Source of the DNA: GCA-003244245 sp039924425
GTDB taxonomy: Bacteria > Actinomycetota > Actinomycetes > Mycobacteriales > Pseudonocardiaceae
Reading direction: 5' to 3'
DNA: 31,909 nt
Assembly (NCBI GenBank): GCA_039924425.1
Contig: JBDTAX010000201.1
Span: 1-31,909, forward strand
Part shown: positions 1 to 8,482 of the stretch, piece by piece
Layout of the letters: every line of letters begins with the position of its first letter
Position numbering within the stretch: position 1 is the first letter of the stretch
The notes under the pieces: model-generated
Told to the model about the DNA's origin: nothing
Databases searched by the model: none
The model's input: the letters and a program-made list of their open reading frames with translations, nothing else
Made by a program: the position numbers and the translations under genes

Positions 1-1014
1 GGCGTCGCCCAGGTGGGGGAGGTCGAAGTCTGGATCAACCCCAAGCTGCCGATTGATCGCCTGCTTTTCCTCGTCGGCTACGCCGCGCACTCGGGCGGCT
101 GGCGAGACGAGGACGTGGGGCTCGATGTCGCCGAGGGGCTTGTGCCCGCGATCGCGCAGGCGTTGTGTCGCCAGACCGAACGTGCCCTGCGACCCGGCCT
201 GCTGCAGGGCTACCGCACCGTCGAGGAGTCCGCCACGGTGCTGCGCGGTCGAGTCCGGGAAGCCGACCAGCTGCGCAGGCATCACGGGCGGGCGATCCCG
301 ATGGAGGTCCGGTACGACGATTTCACCGTCGACGTGCCGGAGAACCAGATCCTGCTGGCCGCGATAACCCGGATGGCCGGCGTGCCACGAGTGGACACAG
401 AGTCCGGACGTCGCCTTACCACCCTGCGGGCCCGGCTGGCCGGCGTCACCACACCGGCGCGAGGTACCTGCCTGCCGTCATGGCAGCCGAACCGGCTCAA
501 CCAGCGTTATCACACCGCGCTGCGCCTTGCCGAGGTCATCTGGCAGGCCACCTCCCCGGAGCACACACCCGGATCGCTGCTCGCCAATGGGTTCCTGTTC
601 AACCTGGAGAAAATCTTCGAGGACTTCGTCGTCGGTGCGCTGTCGGATGAGTTGCGGGCCCGCGACAGCGGAGTGGCCACCCACCACTACCCGTGCCACT
701 TCGACGAGGAGTACCGGGTGCAGATGAAACCCGACCTGGTGTGGCACGTAGGTGGGCGGCCGGTCGCGGTTGTCGACGCCAAGTACAAGCAGGAACAGCC
801 GGTCGCGGATCTCTATCAGGTGCTGGCCTACTGCACCGCGCTGCGCCTACAGCGGGGTCATCTCGTGTACGCCCGGGGCAATGCCCAGCCGATCCGGCAC
901 GCCGTACGGCATGCGGATATCGAGATCGTCTGTCATGCGCTGGACCTCAGGCTCCCGCCCGCGAAGCTGCTGGCGCAGGTCGGGGGCATCGCAGACGAAC
1001 TGGTGGCGAGCTAG
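1..1014 (+). CDS. mcrC: McrC-like subunit of a McrBC 5-methylcytosine restriction system (5' end outside window)
   Basis: McrC is the nuclease subunit that works with the McrB GTPase to cut DNA carrying modified cytosine. The reading frame is open through the left edge, so the true start is probably upstream; the GTG at 13 is only the first start codon visible. Numbering from that GTG, the middle carries the McrC-type stretch around YDDFTVDVPENQILL (101-115). The C-terminal part has a PD-(D/E)xK-type nuclease core: PD at 240-241, then D255 and K257 in VVDAKYK, followed by the family-typical DLYQVLAYCTAL (266-277). The stop is TAG at 1012. A partner mcrB would be expected to the left but cannot be seen. 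McrC family is confident from motifs; the modification it targets is unknown. It lies in an accessory stretch beside conserved argA, suggesting a horizontally acquired defence gene. Confidence 0.85.
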   Translation, partial: GVAQVGEVEVWINPKLPIDRLLFLVGYAAHSGGWRDEDVGLDVAEGLVPAIAQALCRQTERALRPGLLQGYRTVEESATVLRGRVREADQLRRHHGRAIPMEVRYDDFTVDVPENQILLAAITRMAGVPRVDTESGRRLTTLRARLAGVTTPARGTCLPSWQPNRLNQRYHTALRLAEVIWQATSPEHTPGSLLANGFLFNLEKIFEDFVVGALSDELRARDSGVATHHYPCHFDEEYRVQMKPDLVWHVGGRPVAVVDAKYKQEQPVADLYQVLAYCTALRLQRGHLVYARGNAQPIRHAVRHADIEIVCHALDLRLPPAKLLAQVGGIADELVAS

Positions 1015-1023
1015 CCGGCGGCA

Positions 1024-1224
1024 TCAGGCGACGTCGAACAGGTGCTCCGGGCGCTTCCCCCGGCCCACACCGGTGTCGTGCCACCAGCGGCGCAGGCAGT
1101 GGCCGCACTGCACCCAGAGCAGGTTGACGTCACTATCAAGGAGGTACAGCGCGGTGTTGTCACCGCAATGGCGGCAAGGCAGCCACACCCGGCGGCCAGG
1201 GTCTGCTTGTGGGTCGAGCATCAT
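1024..1224 (-). CDS. Small zinc-ribbon-like protein of unknown function
   Basis: A 66-residue protein I do not recognise. It carries two CxxC/CxHC-type pairs (C17-x2-C20 and C40-x2-C43) separated by 19 residues, the layout of a small zinc ribbon. The open frame continues upstream to 1452, but that part is the antisense-like shadow of the neighbouring gene. I choose the ATG at 1224 because a GGAG lies 7 nt before it, inside the end of the upstream gene, and only 4 nt separate the two genes, as in an operon. Tryptophan and basic residues around the second pair (RRWWH) would suit nucleic-acid contact, but that is inference. Similar tiny genes are common in actinobacterial integrative elements. 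Confidence 0.6.
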   Translation of the reverse strand: MMLDPQADPGRRVWLPCRHCGDNTALYLLDSDVNLLWVQCGHCLRRWWHDTGVGRGKRPEHLFDVA

Positions 1225-1228
1225 CTCG

Positions 1229-1447
1229 CTACTCCGGGGTGTCAGGCAGCACACCGCCCGCAGTGAGCGCGTCGTAGGCGGCTTGCTGGTCAGAGTCAAG
1301 ATCGGTGTAAAGCATGCGACGCGCCTGCGCTTCGCCGGTGTAGATCTCGGCGGGGTCCCAGGACGAGCCGAGGGCACCCAGGACGGCGGCGAGGCGGGCG
1401 GCTTCGTGCGCGGTGAGATCAATGTTGAACGGGACGTGACTGGCCAC
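1229..1447 (-). CDS. Small acidic protein of unknown function
   Basis: A 72-residue acidic, alanine-rich protein with no family I recognise. It starts at a GTG preceded by a good ribosome-binding site (GGAGG at 1454-1458, 6 nt away) and ends 4 nt before the zinc-ribbon gene, so the two are very probably co-transcribed. There is no signal peptide or membrane segment. The predicted structure is mostly helical, with an HEAARLAAVLGAL stretch. The bordering McrC gene and the absence of core genes suggest it belongs to an accessory island. Coding is supported by the ribosome-binding site and tight packing, not by homology. Confidence 0.6.
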   Translation of the reverse strand: MASHVPFNIDLTAHEAARLAAVLGALGSSWDPAEIYTGEAQARRMLYTDLDSDQQAAYDALTAGGVLPDTPE

Positions 1448-1506
1448 AGCACACCTCCGGAGGAGCTGATCGAGTACGGGCTTCTGGTGTCGACACCGGT
1501 CTCTGC

Positions 1507-1842
1507 TCAGGCCGCCGGCCGCGCGGCGTCGGTCGCGGCCAGCGGGAAGATGACCGGTTCAGACCGGGTGGCGTTGAAGGCGTAGGTGCCGGCCGCGTGA
1601 CGCAGGCATCGGGTGGCGTCGGTGACGAGGGCCTCGGCCTGCCGCAGGTGCGGTGTGACGGTGCCCCAGGTCGCCCAGCGATCCCGCGCGGCCGCGGTGA
1701 GCTCGCTGAGGTGGTGGGCGATCCGCGCCAAGTCCCGGACCAGGGTCAGGGTCTCCTCGCCGGTAACGGTCATCGGCGCGGCAGCCGCGGCAGCCAGCGC
1801 CGTCACTGCCGCCTCAATCGGATCATTGATCGTAGTATCCAT
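1507..1842 (-). CDS. Small alanine-rich helical protein of unknown function
   Basis: A 111-residue, alanine- and threonine-rich, probably all-helical cytoplasmic protein. It has no signal peptide and no recognised domain. It starts with ATG at 1842 and runs in the same direction as the two smaller genes downstream, 59 nt before the 1229-1447 gene, so it may head a three-gene unit. The sequence just upstream is AT-richer than its surroundings and may hold a promoter. I cannot assign a function. The heptad-like pattern in the middle (LVRDLARIAHHLSEL) could be a coiled coil or helical-bundle segment. Confidence 0.6.
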   Translation of the reverse strand: MDTTINDPIEAAVTALAAAAAAPMTVTGEETLTLVRDLARIAHHLSELTAAARDRWATWGTVTPHLRQAEALVTDATRCLRHAAGTYAFNATRSEPVIFPLAATDAARPAA

Positions 1843-1982
1843 GACGTATCACCGTCCGAAGTTCGACTGAAAACCGTGCACACAATAGAGTCGCTTGTCA
1901 GGTCGTCTGATACACCCACCAGTCGGTGAACGTCAGATGTAGAGCGCTAGAGGGCTCTTGGCGACAGGGAAGATCAGGCCGG

Positions 1983-1988
1983 TAGGTT
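1983..1988 (+). promoter_or_regulatory. Putative -10 box of argA (leaderless)
   Basis: TAGGTT fits the actinobacterial TANNNT -10 motif and ends 7 nt before the argA GTG, so transcription would begin at or next to the start codon. No ribosome-binding site is evident. A TTGGCG 19 nt upstream is a possible weak -35. A small inverted repeat (AGAGC 1941-1945 with GCTCT 1954-1958) lies just upstream. Confidence 0.4.
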
Positions 1989-1995
1989 CAGGCCC

Positions 1996-2496
1996 GTGCG
2001 CGCACCGATCGCTGTGCGGCGAGCGAGGATCGGGGACGTCCGCCGGATCAAGGATCTGGTGGACTGCTACGCCGGCGCGGTGCTGCTGACCAAACAGCTC
2101 GTGACGCTCTACGAGGACGTCCAGGAGTTCTGGGTGGCCGAACGGGACGCCACGGTGCTGGGCTGCGGCGCGCTGCACGTGCTCTGGGAAGACCTGGCCG
2201 AGATCCGCACCCTGGCCGTGCACCCAGATGCGGTGGGGCAAGGGGTGGGCCACGCGCTGGTCGCGCGACTGGTGGATCACGGACGGGCGCTGGGGTTGCG
2301 CCGATTGTTCGTGCTGACCTTCGAGGAAGCCTTCTTCGCTGGGCACGGCTTCCAGCCCATCCACGGAACCCCGGTGAGCGCGGAGGTCTACGATGAGATG
2401 CGCCGCTCGCACGACGAGGGGGTCGCGGAGTTCCTTGATCTACCCTACGTCAAACCCAACACCCTGGGCAACACCCGGATGCTCCTGGAGCTGTAG
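1996..2496 (+). CDS. argA: Amino-acid (L-glutamate) N-acetyltransferase, Rv2747-like ArgA
   Basis: GNAT-fold enzyme that acetylates L-glutamate, the first step of arginine synthesis. The 166-residue length and single-domain form match the short actinobacterial ArgA (Rv2747 type) rather than the two-domain E. coli enzyme. The acetyl-CoA loop GQGVGH is at 81-86, after the strand RTLAVHPDAV, and the tail carries YVKPNTLGNTRM, typical of ArgA C-termini. The start is a GTG with no Shine-Dalgarno but a -10-like box 7 nt upstream. It faces ftsK with only 5 nt between the two stop codons, the same convergent arrangement as in M. tuberculosis. That supports the assignment beyond generic GNAT. Confidence 0.85.
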   Translation: MRAPIAVRRARIGDVRRIKDLVDCYAGAVLLTKQLVTLYEDVQEFWVAERDATVLGCGALHVLWEDLAEIRTLAVHPDAVGQGVGHALVARLVDHGRALGLRRLFVLTFEEAFFAGHGFQPIHGTPVSAEVYDEMRRSHDEGVAEFLDLPYVKPNTLGNTRMLLEL

Positions 2497-2501
2497 CCAG
2501 C

Positions 2502-5042
2502 TCAGTCTTCCTGGTCACCCCCAGCGTCGCCGCCACGCATCAAGTACAGCAACCCAGCGAGCTCCTCGGGTTTGGCCAGCACATCGCGGGCCTTGGATCC
2601 CTCCGAGGGACCTACCACACCCCGGCTCTCCAGCAGGTCCATCAGCCGGCCCGCCTTGGCGAAGCCGACCCGCAGCTTGCGCTGCAGCATGGACGTGGAG
2701 CCGAACTGCGACGTCACCACGAGCTCGGCGGCTTGTAGCAGCACATCGAGATCGTCGCCGATGTCCGAATCGACCTCCTTGCGCTCTCCCGGTTTGGACG
2801 CGGTGACTCCGTCGGTGTACTCCGGGTTGGCCTGCTCCTTGGCGAAGGCGACGACCTTGGCGATCTCGGCGTCATCGACGTAGGCGCCCTGGACCCGGAC
2901 CGGCTTAGACGCGCCCATCGGCAGGTAGAGCGCGTCGCCCATGCCAATCAGCTTCTCCGCGCCAGGCTGGTCCAGGATCACCCGGCTGTCCGTGAGCGAG
3001 GAGGTCGCGAAGGCCAGCCGGGAGGGCACATTGGTCTTGATCAGCCCGGTGACCACATCGACGCTGGGACGCTGGGTGGCCAGCACGAGATGAATCCCGG
3101 CCGCCCGAGCCTTCTGCGTGATGCGGACGATGGCGTCCTCGACGTCGCGCGGGGCGGTCATCATCAGGTCAGCCAGCTCGTCGACAATCGCCATGATGTA
3201 CGGGTAGGGGCGGTACTCCCGCTGCGATCCCGGTGGCGCCGCGATCTCCCCGCTGCGCACCTTGGCATTGAAGTCGTCGACATGGCGCACCTTGGCGGCC
3301 TGCATGTCCTGGTAGCGCTGCTCCATCTCCTCCACCAGCCAGGCCAGCGCCGAGGCCGCCTTCTTCGGCTGGGTGATGATAGGCGTGATCAGGTGCGGGA
3401 TGCCCTCGTAGGGGGTGAGCTCCACCATCTTCGGGTCGATCAGGATCATCCTGACCTCATCGGGGGTGGCCCGGGCGAGCAGCGAGACGAGCATCGAGTT
3501 GACGAAACTCGACTTGCCCGATCCGGTGGAACCGGCCACCAGCAGGTGGGGCATCTTGGTCAGGTTCGCGGTGACGAAGTGGCCCTCGATGTCCTTGCCC
3601 AGCCCGATCACCATGGGATGCCGATCGCGGCTGGAGGTCGGCGCGCGCAGCACATCACCCAGTCGCACCATCTCGCGGTCGCTGTTGGGGACCTCGATCC
3701 CGACCGCGGACTTGCCCGGGATCGGTGCGAGCAACCGCACGTTGTCGGTGGCCACCGCGTAGGCGATGTTTCGAGTCAGCTGCGTGATCTTCTCGACCTT
3801 GACGCCGAGCCCCACCTCCACCTCGTAGCGGGTGACGGTCGGCCCTCGGGCGAACCCGGTGACCTGCGCGTCCACCGAGAACTGGTCGAGCACCCCGGTG
3901 ATTGCCTCGATCATCACGTCGTTGGCCTTGCTGCGGGCTTTCGGCGGGTCGCCCTTGACGAGCAGATCCGGCGGAGGCAGCTGGTAGGCACCCTCGACCA
4001 ACCGGTCAGCAGCTGTGCCCTGAGCGGGCTTGCCGTCAACCGGGCCCTGGGTCGGTCCCCCGGCCGGCTCCTGAACCGGCCCCTGAACCGGCACTGCGGG
4101 CTTCGGGCGCGCCGGGAGCCGGGCCGGTGCCGCAGCGGCAGCGGCAGCGCTCTGATCGTCCTCTTCGGTGATCTTCGCGGTCTGGGTGGCCTGCCTGCGC
4201 CGCGCCGGGCGGCGTAACCGGGCGGCAGCCGGATCGGCGGTGGTTACCGCAGCTGGATCGGCATCGGCATCGGCGGGATCAGCGCTAGCCGGATCAGCAT
4301 CCGGCGGCGCTCCGCACAACCGGCGCAGCCGCCCGGGCACCGCTCGCACCGGGGTACCCGTGAGCACCAACAGTCCGTAACCGGCCAGCAGCGCCAGCAG
4401 GGGCGCCGCCACCCAGATGGTGAACCCGCCAACCAGCGGATCCGCGACCAGGAAACCGACCGCGCCAGCGGCTCGGGACCGCCCCACCGCGTCCGTCGGC
4501 GAGCCGGCCGCGAGATGCCACAAACCGAGCGTTCCCACCGTCAGCGCCACGGTGCCGACGGTGCGGCGGGGCCGCGCCGCCACATCGGGTTCGGTGCGCA
4601 TCAGCGTCACCCCGACCCCGGCGAGCACCACCGGCAATGCCACCGACACGGTGCCGAACAAGGCGCGAAGCGTGTGCTGGAGGCCGGCACCGACCGGTCC
4701 CCCGGCGGTCCACCACAGCGCGGCGGCGGCGACCACGGCGAGGGCGACCAAGCCGAGCGCGAGGCCGTCCCGGCGATGTGCGGGCTCAAGCTCGCGAGTC
4801 CGCCCCAGCGCCCTGGCCAGCCCACCGACGCCACGAGCCAGCAGCGACCACCCGCCGAGCAGACTCGGGCCGACAATGCCGCTCGACATTCTTCGGGGCA
4901 CCCGTCGGGACTGCGCTCGACGGGACTGCGCTCGGCGAGGCGAGGGCCGGCGGGGAGACGACCGCGGGGTGGCCCCCGAGCTCCGGGACCGCACAGTCCT
5001 GGTCTCGGAGTTCGTGGTCTTCGCGAATCTCCCCCCTGTCAT
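2502..5042 (-). CDS. ftsK: DNA translocase FtsK/SpoIIIE
   Basis: Septum-anchored DNA pump that clears and aligns chromosome termini during division. From the ATG at 5042 the protein has 846 residues: an Arg/Ser-rich N-terminus (1-51), four likely membrane segments (about 94-113, 125-147, 162-180, 205-228), and a Pro/Ala/Asp-rich linker to about 350. The motor follows with Walker A GSTGSGKS (504-511) and Walker B around IVDELADLM (619-627), and a winged-helix gamma domain lies at about 757-832 for reading DNA polarity. A GTG at 5051 is also in frame. I prefer the ATG because TAGCGT lies 7 nt before it and would give a leaderless message. The N-terminal arginine cluster is encoded partly by a 15-bp tandem duplication at 4906-4935. 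Confidence 0.95.
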   Translation of the reverse strand: MTGGRFAKTTNSETRTVRSRSSGATPRSSPRRPSPRRAQSRRAQSRRVPRRMSSGIVGPSLLGGWSLLARGVGGLARALGRTRELEPAHRRDGLALGLVALAVVAAAALWWTAGGPVGAGLQHTLRALFGTVSVALPVVLAGVGVTLMRTEPDVAARPRRTVGTVALTVGTLGLWHLAAGSPTDAVGRSRAAGAVGFLVADPLVGGFTIWVAAPLLALLAGYGLLVLTGTPVRAVPGRLRRLCGAPPDADPASADPADADADPAAVTTADPAAARLRRPARRRQATQTAKITEEDDQSAAAAAAAPARLPARPKPAVPVQGPVQEPAGGPTQGPVDGKPAQGTAADRLVEGAYQLPPPDLLVKGDPPKARSKANDVMIEAITGVLDQFSVDAQVTGFARGPTVTRYEVEVGLGVKVEKITQLTRNIAYAVATDNVRLLAPIPGKSAVGIEVPNSDREMVRLGDVLRAPTSSRDRHPMVIGLGKDIEGHFVTANLTKMPHLLVAGSTGSGKSSFVNSMLVSLLARATPDEVRMILIDPKMVELTPYEGIPHLITPIITQPKKAASALAWLVEEMEQRYQDMQAAKVRHVDDFNAKVRSGEIAAPPGSQREYRPYPYIMAIVDELADLMMTAPRDVEDAIVRITQKARAAGIHLVLATQRPSVDVVTGLIKTNVPSRLAFATSSLTDSRVILDQPGAEKLIGMGDALYLPMGASKPVRVQGAYVDDAEIAKVVAFAKEQANPEYTDGVTASKPGERKEVDSDIGDDLDVLLQAAELVVTSQFGSTSMLQRKLRVGFAKAGRLMDLLESRGVVGPSEGSKARDVLAKPEELAGLLYLMRGGDAGGDQED
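4906..4935. repeat. 15-bp tandem duplication in the ftsK N-terminal coding region
   Basis: CGGGACTGCGCTCGA is followed immediately by CGGGACTGCGCTCGG. Because 15 bp is five codons, the duplication keeps frame and doubles an Arg/Ser/Gln motif (RRAQS) in the cytoplasmic N-terminus, a region that tolerates length change in FtsK. Confidence 0.8.
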
Positions 5043-5049
5043 TCCCCAC

Positions 5050-5055
5050 ACGCTA
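5050..5055 (-). promoter_or_regulatory. Putative -10 box of ftsK (leaderless)
   Basis: On the minus strand TAGCGT ends 7 nt before the ATG at 5042. The same hexamer occurs before dapA and before the GNAT gene at 12211, at nearly the same distance. No clear -35 is visible. Confidence 0.35.
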
Positions 5056-5121
5056 GCCCATCAGACCGACAGTTCCCGGCAGCAAACACCGCCCGGCGGC
5101 GAATCCACTCACCGACGGGCT

Positions 5122-6840
5122 TCAGCCGACGGGCAGTACCGTGGGCACGATCATCGGCCGGCGCCGGTAGGTGTCGGCGACCCATTTGCCCACCACGCGG
5201 CGCACCGCCTGGGCGATCCGGTGCGGATCGGTGATCCCCTCCGCTTCGGTGCGGGCCAATTCCATCTCCACCAGCGGCACGACCCCGTCGAGCGCCTTGG
5301 GGTCATCGGAGAAGCCCCGGCCCGAGATCGTCGGTGGCGCCACCGCCCGGCCGGTCGTCGACACGATCATCACAGTGATCGCGATGAACCCACCTTCGCC
5401 GAGGACGAGCCGGTCGGACAGGGTGGAGTCCCCCACGTCACCGACCGACAACCCGTCCACATAGACCTGCCCCACCTCAACCCGGCCGGTGATCTCCGCC
5501 CGGCCGTCCACCAGATCCACGACCACCCCGTCCTCGGCGATCACCACCCGCTCCTCGGGCACCCCGGTGCGGACCGCCAGGGCGGCGTTGGCCCGCAGGT
5601 GCCGCCACTCACCGTGCACCGGCATGACGTTGGACGGACGGATCGCGTTATAGAGGAACAGCAGCTCTCCCGCCGGGGCGTGCCCGGACACATGGACCTT
5701 CGCGGTGCCTTGGTGCACCACCAAGGCACCCAGCCGAGTCAGCGCGTTGACCACCCGGAACACCGAGGTCTCGTTACCGGGGATGAGGGAACTGGCCAGC
5801 ACAACGGTGTCCCCAGAGCGGATCCGGATCTGCCGGTGATCGCCGCGAGCCATCCGGGACAGCGCCGACAGGGGCTCGCCCTGCGAGCCGGTGGAGACGA
5901 ACATCACCATGTGCTCGGGCATCGCCATCGCCTCGTCGAGGTCCACCAGCAGACCGGGCGGAACCCGGAGCAGCCCGAGGTCGGCGGCAAGACCCATGTT
6001 GCGCACCATCGACCTGCCCACCAGCGCCACCTTGCGACCACGCGCCGCCGCGACGTCCAGCACCTGCTGGACCCGGTGCACATGGCTGGCGAAGCAGGCC
6101 ACGATGACCCGCTGTGTGGCCTTGCCGATCACTGAGTCCAGCACCGGGCCGATGTCCCGCTCCGCGGTGACGAACCCGGGCACCTCGGCGTTGGTGGAGT
6201 CGATCAGGAGCAGGTCCACCCCCTCGTCGCCGAGCCTGGAGAACCCAGCCAGATCAGTCAGCCGCCCGTCCAGTGGCAGCTGGTCCAGCTTGACGTCACC
6301 GGTGTGCAGCACGAGTCCGGCCGGGGTACGGATGGCCACCGCGAGCGCATCGGGGATGGAGTGGTTCACCGCGAAAAACTCGCACTCGAACGGCCCGCAG
6401 CGGTGCCGGTCACCCGCCGCGACCTGCACCAGCTGAGGTTTCTGGCGGTGCTCGCGGCACTTCTCCCGGACCAGGGCGAGGGTGAACTCGGAGCCCACCA
6501 CCGGCAGGTCAGGACGCAGCCTGAGCAAGAACGGCACGGCACCGATGTGATCTTCGTGCCCATGGGTGAGCACCAGCGCCGTGATGTCGTCCAGCCGGTG
6601 CTCGATCGCCCGGAAATCGGGCAGGATCAGATCGACCCCGGGCGCGTCGTCATCCGGGAACAACACCCCGCAATCCACCACGAGCAGCGCCTTGGCGTGC
6701 TCGAATACCGTCATGTTACGGCCGATCTCCCCGATGCCACCGAGGGCGACCGTGCGCAGGCCGCCGACGGGCAACGGCGGCGGCGGCGTGGTGGGCACAC
6801 CCGGCACGGGCAGCGGGGTGCCGGTGGGGACGGCGCTCAC
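5122..6840 (-). CDS. rnj: Ribonuclease J
   Basis: Metallo-beta-lactamase/beta-CASP ribonuclease with 5'-exonuclease and endonuclease activity, used in mRNA decay and rRNA maturation. At 572 residues it is normal family length (M. tuberculosis Rv2752c is similar). After a Pro-rich N-terminal tail (1-27) comes the metal site HGHEDH (93-98), with further ligands at H160 and D182 (HTGDVK). The beta-CASP part includes VHVSGHA (382-388) and PVHGEWRHL (407-415). It starts at 6840 and overlaps the end of dapA by 4 nt (ATGA), so the two are probably translated together. It is followed by ftsK in the same direction after about 80 nt. Confidence 0.95.
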   Translation of the reverse strand: MSAVPTGTPLPVPGVPTTPPPPLPVGGLRTVALGGIGEIGRNMTVFEHAKALLVVDCGVLFPDDDAPGVDLILPDFRAIEHRLDDITALVLTHGHEDHIGAVPFLLRLRPDLPVVGSEFTLALVREKCREHRQKPQLVQVAAGDRHRCGPFECEFFAVNHSIPDALAVAIRTPAGLVLHTGDVKLDQLPLDGRLTDLAGFSRLGDEGVDLLLIDSTNAEVPGFVTAERDIGPVLDSVIGKATQRVIVACFASHVHRVQQVLDVAAARGRKVALVGRSMVRNMGLAADLGLLRVPPGLLVDLDEAMAMPEHMVMFVSTGSQGEPLSALSRMARGDHRQIRIRSGDTVVLASSLIPGNETSVFRVVNALTRLGALVVHQGTAKVHVSGHAPAGELLFLYNAIRPSNVMPVHGEWRHLRANAALAVRTGVPEERVVIAEDGVVVDLVDGRAEITGRVEVGQVYVDGLSVGDVGDSTLSDRLVLGEGGFIAITVMIVSTTGRAVAPPTISGRGFSDDPKALDGVVPLVEMELARTEAEGITDPHRIAQAVRRVVGKWVADTYRRRPMIVPTVLPVG

Positions 6841-7742
6841 GCGAGCACCCCGGCCTGCGCCAGCGCCGAAGCGATCGCGATGACCTGGTCGGGCTCGGCG
6901 GCCACCTGCGGCAACCGGGGCTCACCGACCTCAAGGCCGGTCAGCCGCAGGGCCGCCTTGCCGAAGGCCACCCCGCCCGCCATCCGGACGGCTCGGATCA
7001 AGCTGAGGGTGCGGGCGTGCACCTGCCGTGCGGTGTGCACCTCGCCGGCATCGAATGCGGTGATCATGGCTCGCAGCCGGTCGGGCACCACATTGCCGAT
7101 GACGCTGACGAAACCCACCGCACCCACCGACAGCCACGGCAGGTTGAGCTCGTCGTCGCCGCAGTAGTAGGCCAGTTCGGTGCTGGAGATGATCTCCGCG
7201 CCGACGCCGAGGTCCCCGCTGGCGTCCTTGACCGCAACGATCCGCGGGTGTTCAGCCAATCGGTAGAGACTCTCCCGCGCGATCGGCACCACCGAGCGCG
7301 GCGGGATGTCATAGAGCATCACCGGCAGCTCGGTTGCGTCCGCGACCGCGGTGAAGTGCGCAAGGATCCCGGCCTGCGGCGGGCGGGAGTAGTACGGGGT
7401 CACCACCAGCAGGCCGTGCGCACCGGCCCGCGCCGCCTGCCGGGCCAGCCGCACGCTGTGCGCCGTGTCGTAGGTTCCGGCACCGGCCACCACCGCGGCC
7501 CGGTCCCCCACCGCCTGCGCCACCACCCGCACCAGGTCTCCCTTCTCGACGTCCGTGGTGGTCGGCGACTCACCGGTGGTGCCGTTCACCACCAGCCCGT
7601 CGCAACCCCGCTCCACCAGCTGGTCGGCCAGCTTTGCCGCGGTGTCCAGATCCAGCTCGCCGTCAGCGGCGAACGGGGTGACCATGGCGGTGAGCACCCG
7701 GCCGAAGGGTCGGCCGGGCGCGGATGTCGGTGCGGTACTCAT
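6837..7742 (-). CDS. dapA: 4-hydroxy-tetrahydrodipicolinate synthase
   Basis: Condenses pyruvate with L-aspartate semialdehyde, the first committed step to diaminopimelate and lysine. The 301-residue TIM-barrel protein shows GTTGESPT (54-61), Tyr144 in LYDIPPRS, and the Schiff-base lysine K172 in VAVKDASGD. Its ATG at 7742 has no Shine-Dalgarno; TAGCGT ends 6 nt upstream, so a leaderless message is likely. The coding end overlaps rnj by 4 nt. thyX lies two genes upstream in the same direction, the order found in mycobacteria with one extra gene between. dapB, which uses the product, is 6 kb away in this window. Confidence 0.95.
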   Translation of the reverse strand: MSTAPTSAPGRPFGRVLTAMVTPFAADGELDLDTAAKLADQLVERGCDGLVVNGTTGESPTTTDVEKGDLVRVVAQAVGDRAAVVAGAGTYDTAHSVRLARQAARAGAHGLLVVTPYYSRPPQAGILAHFTAVADATELPVMLYDIPPRSVVPIARESLYRLAEHPRIVAVKDASGDLGVGAEIISSTELAYYCGDDELNLPWLSVGAVGFVSVIGNVVPDRLRAMITAFDAGEVHTARQVHARTLSLIRAVRMAGGVAFGKAALRLTGLEVGEPRLPQVAAEPDQVIAIASALAQAGVLA

Positions 7743-7748
7743 AGTTGG

Positions 7749-7780
7749 ACGCTACCGTTGCCCACCAGCCCACCGGTGGG
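7749..7780 (-). promoter_or_regulatory. dapA upstream region: -10 box and 12-bp palindrome
   Basis: On the minus strand TAGCGT (7754-7749) ends 6 nt before the dapA ATG and fits TANNNT. A perfect palindrome, CCCACCGGTGGG, occupies 7769-7780, about 15 bp upstream of the -10. It could be an operator or part of the 3' end of the preceding gene, whose stop codon is at 7793. The role is inferred only from position. Confidence 0.35.
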
Positions 7781-7792
7781 GGCGGGTACTGG

Positions 7793-8434
7793 CTAGAACC
7801 CTCGACGGCTGTCCTGGAGGCGCTGGACGTCCGTCTGGTCGCCCTCAAGGTCGACCATCGCCTCGGCCCGGCCGTAGGCGTGCAGCGTCAGCTCCTCGGG
7901 CGGCCCGACGACGGTGACACTGCGCTGGCCACGCCGAGCGACGCGCTCCGTGCCGTCTGGGCGACGCAGCACGACACCGACTGGCGAACGCCGGTAGCAC
8001 CCCCAGGCGAGCCGGGACAGCACCGCCCAGAGCGCCTCGGCACGGTCCGGGTCGGCCAGCCGCGGTTCCCACCCGCGTCCAACCCGCCGCACGTCCTCGT
8101 GGTGGACGAAGAACTCCACTCCGTTGATCTTCTCACCGATCGGTCCCAGGCGCATCAGCGACCACCGGGGCGGCCCAGTACGGACCAGGTCAACAAGCTC
8201 CGGCCAGGGCCGCTCGGCGACACCACGCTGCACTCGAGCGGCCAGCCCAGCCAGCGGCGACAGCAGGATGCCCGCAGCGGCGACCGGCCGGCCTTCCCGG
8301 ACCACCAGATGCGCCGCCAGGTCACGGGTCGTCCACCCCCCGCACAGCGTCGGGGCGTCTGGACCAACCTGATCCATCAGATCGCACAACTCATGCCGCT
8401 CGCTGGCCGCGAGTGTCTGCCGCCCCACCGTCAT
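7793..8434 (-). CDS. TIGR03085-type DinB/maleylpyruvate isomerase-fold protein
   Basis: A 213-residue protein resembling the actinobacterial TIGR03085 family, related to mycothiol-dependent maleylpyruvate isomerase N-domains (DinB-like four-helix bundle). Putative metal ligands are H42 in WTTRDLAAHL and the HHED cluster at 111-114. The C-terminal part (about 135-200) looks like the small domain that follows in this family. Function is unknown; the fold suggests a thiol-dependent or metal-binding enzyme. The start ATG at 8434 has GAAGGG 5 nt upstream. The gene sits between thyX and dapA, co-directional with gaps of about 50 nt on each side, so it may be co-transcribed with thyX. Confidence 0.8.
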   Translation of the reverse strand: MTVGRQTLAASERHELCDLMDQVGPDAPTLCGGWTTRDLAAHLVVREGRPVAAAGILLSPLAGLAARVQRGVAERPWPELVDLVRTGPPRWSLMRLGPIGEKINGVEFFVHHEDVRRVGRGWEPRLADPDRAEALWAVLSRLAWGCYRRSPVGVVLRRPDGTERVARRGQRSVTVVGPPEELTLHAYGRAEAMVDLEGDQTDVQRLQDSRRGF

Positions 8435-8482
8435 TATCGCCCTTCATCGATCAGGCCCGCCGAAGTGAACTCACTACGCTAC

